A stretch of 64,000 nt of DNA, taken from positions 620,001-684,000 of the forward strand of contig NZ_JOMJ01000004.1 of the NCBI RefSeq assembly GCF_000711295.1. Direction: 5' to 3'. Positions 60,412 through 64,000 of this stretch are shown here, in pieces. The DNA is from Desulfohalovibrio reitneri. Lineage in GTDB: Bacteria > Desulfobacterota > Desulfovibrionia > Desulfovibrionales > Desulfovibrionaceae. A model generated the notes under the pieces. It saw only the letters and a list, made by a program, of their open reading frames with translations, ran no database searches and was not told the origin of the DNA. The number at the start of each line of letters is the position of its first letter. Position 1 is the stretch's first letter. Position numbers and translations under genes: made by a program.

Positions 60412-60672
60412 CTAGATGGTCCGCTTGCGCACGTGGGTGGCGTGCACAGTGGTGTAATACAGCAGGGCCATCTGCCGGGAGCGCTTGACTTCGCGGGTCA
60501 GCTTGCGCTGGTGCTTGGCGCAGGTGCCGGTGATGCGGCGGGCGATGAGCTTGCCACGATCGGTGATGAAATCGCGCAGCACGTCGGGGCGCTTGTAGTC
60601 GAGTTGGATTTCCTTGTCGGCGCAGAACCGGCAGAACTTCTTGCGGGGGGTGAAACGCTTCTTGAACGCCAT
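60412..60672 (-). CDS. rpsR: 30S ribosomal protein S18 (bS18)
   Basis: An 86-residue bS18. [14 protein letters not shown] with a C-x2-C pair is the zinc-type N-terminus, and [25 protein letters not shown] is the hallmark. The rest is basic ([19 protein letters not shown]). It is the middle gene of rpsF-rpsR-rplI; its start is at 60672, two bases from the rpsF stop. Confidence 0.97.
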   Translation of the reverse strand: MAFKKRFTPRKKFCRFCADKEIQLDYKRPDVLRDFITDRGKLIARRITGTCAKHQRKLTREVKRSRQMALLYYTTVHATHVRKRTI

Positions 60673-60674
60673 GG

Positions 60675-60983
60675 CTAAGCCTCCTGGGGCACGAACGTAT
60701 CGGCCAGCTTGACGGTCATGAACTTGAGGACGCCATCGGTGATGCGGATGTTGCGTTCCAACTCGGTCACGGTGTCGCCGGCGGCGGCGTATTCCAGCCG
60801 GATGTAGTAGCCTCGGGTCTGCTTGCGCACGGCGTAGGCCAGATCGCGCATGCCCCACTCGTCGGCCACCAGCAGGCTGCCGTCCTCGCGGGAAAGGATC
60901 CCGGTCAGGTTGTCCAGAATGCCCTTGCGGTCGTCCGAGTTCAGTTCCGGACTGAGCAAGAGAAGGGTTTCGTACTGACGCAT
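60675..60983 (-). CDS. rpsF: 30S ribosomal protein S6 (bS6)
   Basis: A 102-residue bS6. [13 protein letters not shown] opens the protein, then [19 protein letters not shown], which binds S18, and [21 protein letters not shown]. The start follows AAGGAGGAAGAGC. The promoter with TTGACA and TAAAAG boxes lies at 61047-61075, and a GC-rich palindrome lies in the leader. Confidence 0.97.
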   Translation of the reverse strand: MRQYETLLLLSPELNSDDRKGILDNLTGILSREDGSLLVADEWGMRDLAYAVRKQTRGYYIRLEYAAAGDTVTELERNIRITDGVLKFMTVKLADTFVPQEA

Positions 60984-61046
60984 GCTCTTCCTCCTTATGG
61001 TCTGTACGGCCCGGCGCCGGGGGCGGCGTCGAGCAAGGAATTGAGC

Positions 61047-61075
61047 CTTTTAGGAGCTTTGCGTTCCCTTGTCAA
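61047..61075 (-). promoter_or_regulatory. promoter of the rpsF-rpsR-rplI operon
   Basis: TTGACA (61070-61075) and TAAAAG (61047-61052) are 17 bases apart on the minus strand. Between it and the gene, a CCCGGCGCCGGG palindrome near 61008-61019 could be a leader structure. Confidence 0.68.
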
Positions 61076-61151
61076 GCTAGCTCGATTTCCCGTCTTTCCG
61101 GTCGGTTGCCTTGTCCTTGGGCCGCGTACCGCAGCCCTTGTCGGAAGGCGC

Positions 61152-61241
61152 TCAACCGATTCCCATGCGCGGGAAGACGATCCGGTTGAGCACGATCCAG
61201 AGTACGACCACGGCCACGAGGCCGATTACGTCCCAGGTCAT
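61152..61241 (-). CDS. 29-residue single-helix membrane peptide
   Basis: A short ORF starting four bases before the DegT stop would end: the ATG at 61241 is one base past the DegT stop, with CGGAG lying in the last DegT codons. It encodes 29 residues: a helix (VIGLVAVVVLWIVL) followed by NRIVFPRMGIG, a basic end. The good ribosome site, tight spacing and clean hydrophobic profile support a real protein. The function is unknown. Confidence 0.65.
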   Translation of the reverse strand: MTWDVIGLVAVVVLWIVLNRIVFPRMGIG

Positions 61242-61242
61242 G

Positions 61243-62349
61243 TCAGACTCCGTAGTGCTCCCGCACCGCGGCGCAGACTTCCTCGACCCGCTCGTCCGCC
61301 AGCCCCGGGTAGAGGGGGAGGGAGAGCAGTTCGTCCACGACCGTCTCGGTGAAGGAGAGGTCCAGGGCGCCTTCGCACGGCGCCCGGTTGAGGGTGAACA
61401 TGGGCTGGCGGTGGCCGGGCACGGGGTAGTGGACGCCCGTGCCGATCTCCCGCTCGGCCAGGTGGCGCTGCAGGGGCTCCCTCTTGGGAACTCGCACGGC
61501 GTAGAGATGGGCCACGTGCCCCTCGTCCACTTTGGGCAGGGTCAGCGGGGTGCCGGCAAGCCCTTCGGCGTAGAGTCCCGCCAGGCGGCGGCGTTCGGCG
61601 TTGTCCGCGGCTAGGCGCGGCAGGCGGGTGCGCAGCGCGGCGGCCTGGGTCTCGTCAATGCGGGAGTTGTAGCCCGGCCGGGTGGAGACGTAGCGGGGGT
61701 GCTCGCCGTACTGCCGCAACAGGCGCAGCGTCTCCAGCCTGTCGGCGGACTGCGAGCAGATCGCCCCGGCGTCGCCCAGGGCTCCCAGGTTCTTGGTGGG
61801 ATAGAAGCTGAAACAGGCCGCGTCGCCCGTTTCCCCGGCTCGCAGACCGTCGCGGCTTGCCCCATGGGCCTGGGCGCAATCCTCGATGAGATAGAGCCCC
61901 TGCTCCCGGCAGAGGGCGTCCAGGCCGCGCATGTCGGCCATGGAGCCGTAGAGGTGAACGGCCAGCACCGCGCGGGTGCGGTCGCTCGTGGCCGCTTCCA
62001 CCGTCTTCGGAGTGATTGTCAGGGTCTCGGGATCCACCTCGCAGAAGGCGGGGATGGCTCCCACGGCCAGCACGGCGTGGTAGCAGGGCGGGGCTGTCAG
62101 GGCGGGCAGGATGACCTCTTCCCCGGGCGAGACGCCCACGGCCTCCAGGGCCAGGGTCAGGGCGTCGGTGCCCGAGGCGCAGGCCACGGTTCCGGCCAGC
62201 CCGGACCAGTCGGCGAACTCGCGCTCAAAGGCCTCGGTCTCGCGGCCGCCCAAAAACCAGCCGGAGTCCAGCACGCGCGCCAGGGCGGCGTTGATTTCCG
62301 CCCGCTGGGGGGCGAGTTGCGCGGCCAGGTCGTTGAAGGGGACGGCCAT
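61243..62349 (-). CDS. DegT/DnrJ/EryC1/StrS-family aminotransferase
   Basis: A 368-residue PLP enzyme. VPFNDLAAQLAPQRAEIN opens it; the cofactor lysine is in FYPTKNLGALGDAGAI, and GYNSRIDETQAAALRTRLPRL is the family's substrate segment. DCAQAHGA binds PLP. Such enzymes aminate keto sugars for envelope polysaccharides. The start abuts the fabI stop. The stop is two bases before the small membrane peptide. Confidence 0.9.
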   Translation of the reverse strand: MAVPFNDLAAQLAPQRAEINAALARVLDSGWFLGGRETEAFEREFADWSGLAGTVACASGTDALTLALEAVGVSPGEEVILPALTAPPCYHAVLAVGAIPAFCEVDPETLTITPKTVEAATSDRTRAVLAVHLYGSMADMRGLDALCREQGLYLIEDCAQAHGASRDGLRAGETGDAACFSFYPTKNLGALGDAGAICSQSADRLETLRLLRQYGEHPRYVSTRPGYNSRIDETQAAALRTRLPRLAADNAERRRLAGLYAEGLAGTPLTLPKVDEGHVAHLYAVRVPKREPLQRHLAEREIGTGVHYPVPGHRQPMFTLNRAPCEGALDLSFTETVVDELLSLPLYPGLADERVEEVCAAVREHYGV

Positions 62350-63114
62350 CTACATGCCCAGGATGTTGTAGCCCGAGTCCACGAAGACCACCTCGCCGGT
62401 GACGCCGGAGGAGAGGTCGGAGGCCAGGTAGACCGCGGTCTTGCCCACGTCCTCGGTGGTCACGTTGCGCTTCATGGGGGCGCGTTCCTCAATGGTCTTG
62501 AGGATGGAGCGGAAGCCGGAGATGCCGCTGGCGGCCAGGGTCTTGATGGGGCCGGCGCTGATGGCGTTGATGCGCACGCCCTTCTCGCCCAGGTCCACCG
62601 CCAGGTAGCGCAGGCTGGACTCCAGGGCGGCCTTGGCCACGCCCATGACGTTGTAGTTGGCCACCACCTTGTCGGAGCCGTAGTAGGTCATGGTCAGCAC
62701 CGAGGAGTCTGCCGCCAGCAGGGGCTCGAAGGTGCGGCACATGGCCACCAGGGAGTAGGCTGAGACGTCCATGGCCAGCTTGAAGCCGTCGCGGGAGGTG
62801 TCGATGAAGCGGCCTTGCAGGTCGTCGCGGTTGGCGAAGGCGATGGAGTGGACCAGGATGTCGAACTCGCCCCAATGTTCCTTCACCGAGGCCGCGGCCT
62901 GTTCCAGGCTGGCGTCGTCGGTGACGTCGCACTGCAGGGTGAACTCGCCGCCAAGCTCTTCGGAAATGGGGTCGATGCGCTTTTTGATGGCTTCCGAGGC
63001 GTAGCTGAAGCCCAGCCGCGCGCCGTTCTCCTTGAACTGCTTGGCGATGCCGTAGGCGATGGAGCGCTCGTTGGCCACGCCGAAGATGAGGGCCTTCTTT
63101 CCGTCCAGCAGCAT
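62350..63114 (-). CDS. fabI: enoyl-ACP reductase FabI
   Basis: A 254-residue short-chain dehydrogenase that reduces the enoyl-ACP in fatty acid elongation with NADH. MLLDGKKALIFGVANERSIAYG, then VHSIAFANRDDL and the catalytic YNVMGVAK (Tyr-x6-Lys), and GVRINAISAGPIKTLAASGI are FabI marks. The start at 63114 has GGAGAACGAC and lies nine bases after the purC stop. It is probably in one operon with purC and the DegT gene. Confidence 0.95.
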   Translation of the reverse strand: MLLDGKKALIFGVANERSIAYGIAKQFKENGARLGFSYASEAIKKRIDPISEELGGEFTLQCDVTDDASLEQAAASVKEHWGEFDILVHSIAFANRDDLQGRFIDTSRDGFKLAMDVSAYSLVAMCRTFEPLLAADSSVLTMTYYGSDKVVANYNVMGVAKAALESSLRYLAVDLGEKGVRINAISAGPIKTLAASGISGFRSILKTIEERAPMKRNVTTEDVGKTAVYLASDLSSGVTGEVVFVDSGYNILGM

Positions 63115-63123
63115 GTCGTTCTC

Positions 63124-64000
63124 CTAGGTTGCGAGCTTGGAGCCGGTCAGCAGCTCATAGATTTGCATGTAGGTGCGGCTCATGCGGTCGATGAGCTCGG
63201 CGGGAAGGGGCGGTCCCGGAGGGGTCTTGTCGAAGCCGATCTCCTCCAGGTAGTCGCGCAGGATCTGCTTGTCGTAGCTCTTCTGCCCCCTGCCGGGCTG
63301 GTAGTCGGCCAGATCCCAGAAGCGGGAGGAGTCCGGGGTCAGGGCCTCGTCGATCCACAGCAGTTCGCCCCCGGCCACGCCGAATTCGAACTTGGTGTCG
63401 GCGATGATGATGCCGCAGTTGCGGGCGTAGTTGCGGGCCTTCTTGTAAATGTCCAGGGAGAGCTTTTCCACCTCGCCCAGGACATCGCCGCCCATGAGCT
63501 TTCCGGCCTCCTCCACGGTGATGTTCTCATCGTGTTCCCCCGCCTCCGCCTTGGTGGAGGGAGTGAAGAGGGGCTCGGGCAGCTCCTGGGATTCCACCAG
63601 CCCTTGCGGCAGGTCGTGGCCGGAGACCTTGCCGGTGCGCTGGTAGTCCTTCCAGCCGGAGCCGGTGATGTAGCCGCGAATGATGCACTCCACGGGCAGG
63701 GGCTTGGCCTTCTTGACGATGACCGATCGGCCGCGCAGGTCCTCGGCGTAGGGTTGCAGGTAGTCCGGGTATTCCTCCACGTCGCGCAGGCGCACGTGGT
63801 TGTGCACCAGGTCGCGGAAGCGGTCCATCCAGAACAGGGTGATCTGGTTGAGCACCGCGCCCTTGTAGGGGATGGGATCGGGCAGGATGACGTCGAAGGC
63901 GGAGACCCGGTCCGTGGTCACGATGAGCAGCTCGTCGTCGGGCAGCTCGTAGATGTCGCGGACCTTGCCCCGGGAGACCAGGGGGATGCCGGGAATGTCT
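63124..64000 (-). CDS. purC: phosphoribosylaminoimidazole-succinocarboxamide synthase, 5' end outside window
   Basis: The C-terminal 292 residues of SAICAR synthase (purine synthesis). Reading from the window edge, SRGKVRDIYELPDDELL, then VTTDRVSAFDVILPDPIPYKG, VKKAKPLPVECIIRGYITGS, NITVEEAGKLMGGD, IIIADTKFEFG and DEALTPDSSRFW are all family segments. The true start lies beyond 64000, so an internal GTG (63921) is not the start. Confidence 0.95.
   Translation of the reverse strand, partial: DIPGIPLVSRGKVRDIYELPDDELLIVTTDRVSAFDVILPDPIPYKGAVLNQITLFWMDRFRDLVHNHVRLRDVEEYPDYLQPYAEDLRGRSVIVKKAKPLPVECIIRGYITGSGWKDYQRTGKVSGHDLPQGLVESQELPEPLFTPSTKAEAGEHDENITVEEAGKLMGGDVLGEVEKLSLDIYKKARNYARNCGIIIADTKFEFGVAGGELLWIDEALTPDSSRFWDLADYQPGRGQKSYDKQILRDYLEEIGFDKTPPGPPLPAELIDRMSRTYMQIYELLTGSKLAT

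Overview
This 64 kb window is GC-rich, densely packed chromosomal DNA with many 1-4 base gene overlaps. It most resembles a sulfate-reducing deltaproteobacterium of the Desulfovibrionales (Desulfobacterota). The pointers are a low-molecular-weight assimilatory-type sulfite reductase, a UGA-containing thioredoxin-fold peroxiredoxin-like gene with a SECIS-like hairpin, LpxI-type lipid A synthesis, and a BamA with an extra N-terminal domain. The assignment rests on gene content and protein motifs read by eye; no database search was possible.

Layout. 1-5.9 kb: M20 peptidase (cut by the window edge), class III aminotransferase, rhodanese-YceI fusion, pyruvate kinase, lone receiver, GluQ. 6-10.4 kb (minus strand): LMW sulfite reductase and cupin, NapH-like polyferredoxin, HflC/HflK; two TTGAC-N4-GTCAA palindromes lie before the cupin and the polyferredoxin. 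10.4-20.8 kb: tRNA-Asn, lysS, then an envelope cluster lolC-lolD-bamA-skp-lpxD-fabZ-lpxA-lpxI that couples lipoprotein export, outer-membrane protein assembly and lipid A synthesis. 20.8-24.6 kb: a histidine kinase, receiver, HD-GYP signalling operon. 24.8-28.3 kb: PSP1 protein, metG, YdjM-like protein. 28.3-30.1 kb: the predicted selenoprotein and an XRE-PAS-histidine kinase fusion. 30.3-38.9 kb: a DnaJ-like/YkgJ/CoA-binding operon, an M24 peptidase, DsbD, a nitroreductase-like protein and a chemoreceptor.

39.2-44 kb: an intact ISL3-family insertion sequence with an 8-bp target duplication, sitting in the U-tract of the tRNA-Lys terminator; an M1-like peptidase coupled to a ChaN-like protein; tRNA-Ser followed by the SRP RNA gene. 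44-50 kb: a membrane protein, a PEP-synthase/rifampicin-phosphotransferase-like enzyme, a frameshifted DUF4139 gene, a methyltransferase and a SagB-like protein. 50-53 kb: biotin synthesis and uptake (bioB, bioY, bioM, bioN). 53-64 kb (all minus strand): MauE/DoxX and rhodanese, tlyA, thrC, a DUF456 protein, paaK, dnaB, rplI-rpsR-rpsF, a 29-residue membrane peptide, a DegT aminotransferase, fabI and purC (cut by the window edge).

The most noteworthy items are the selenoprotein, whose gene would be mis-annotated as a truncated ORF; the dnaB reading frame without a canonical start and carrying a C8/G8 hairpin in its first codons; the paired FNR/HcpR-like operators with identical downstream spacing; and the frameshift in a six-G run of the DUF4139 gene.
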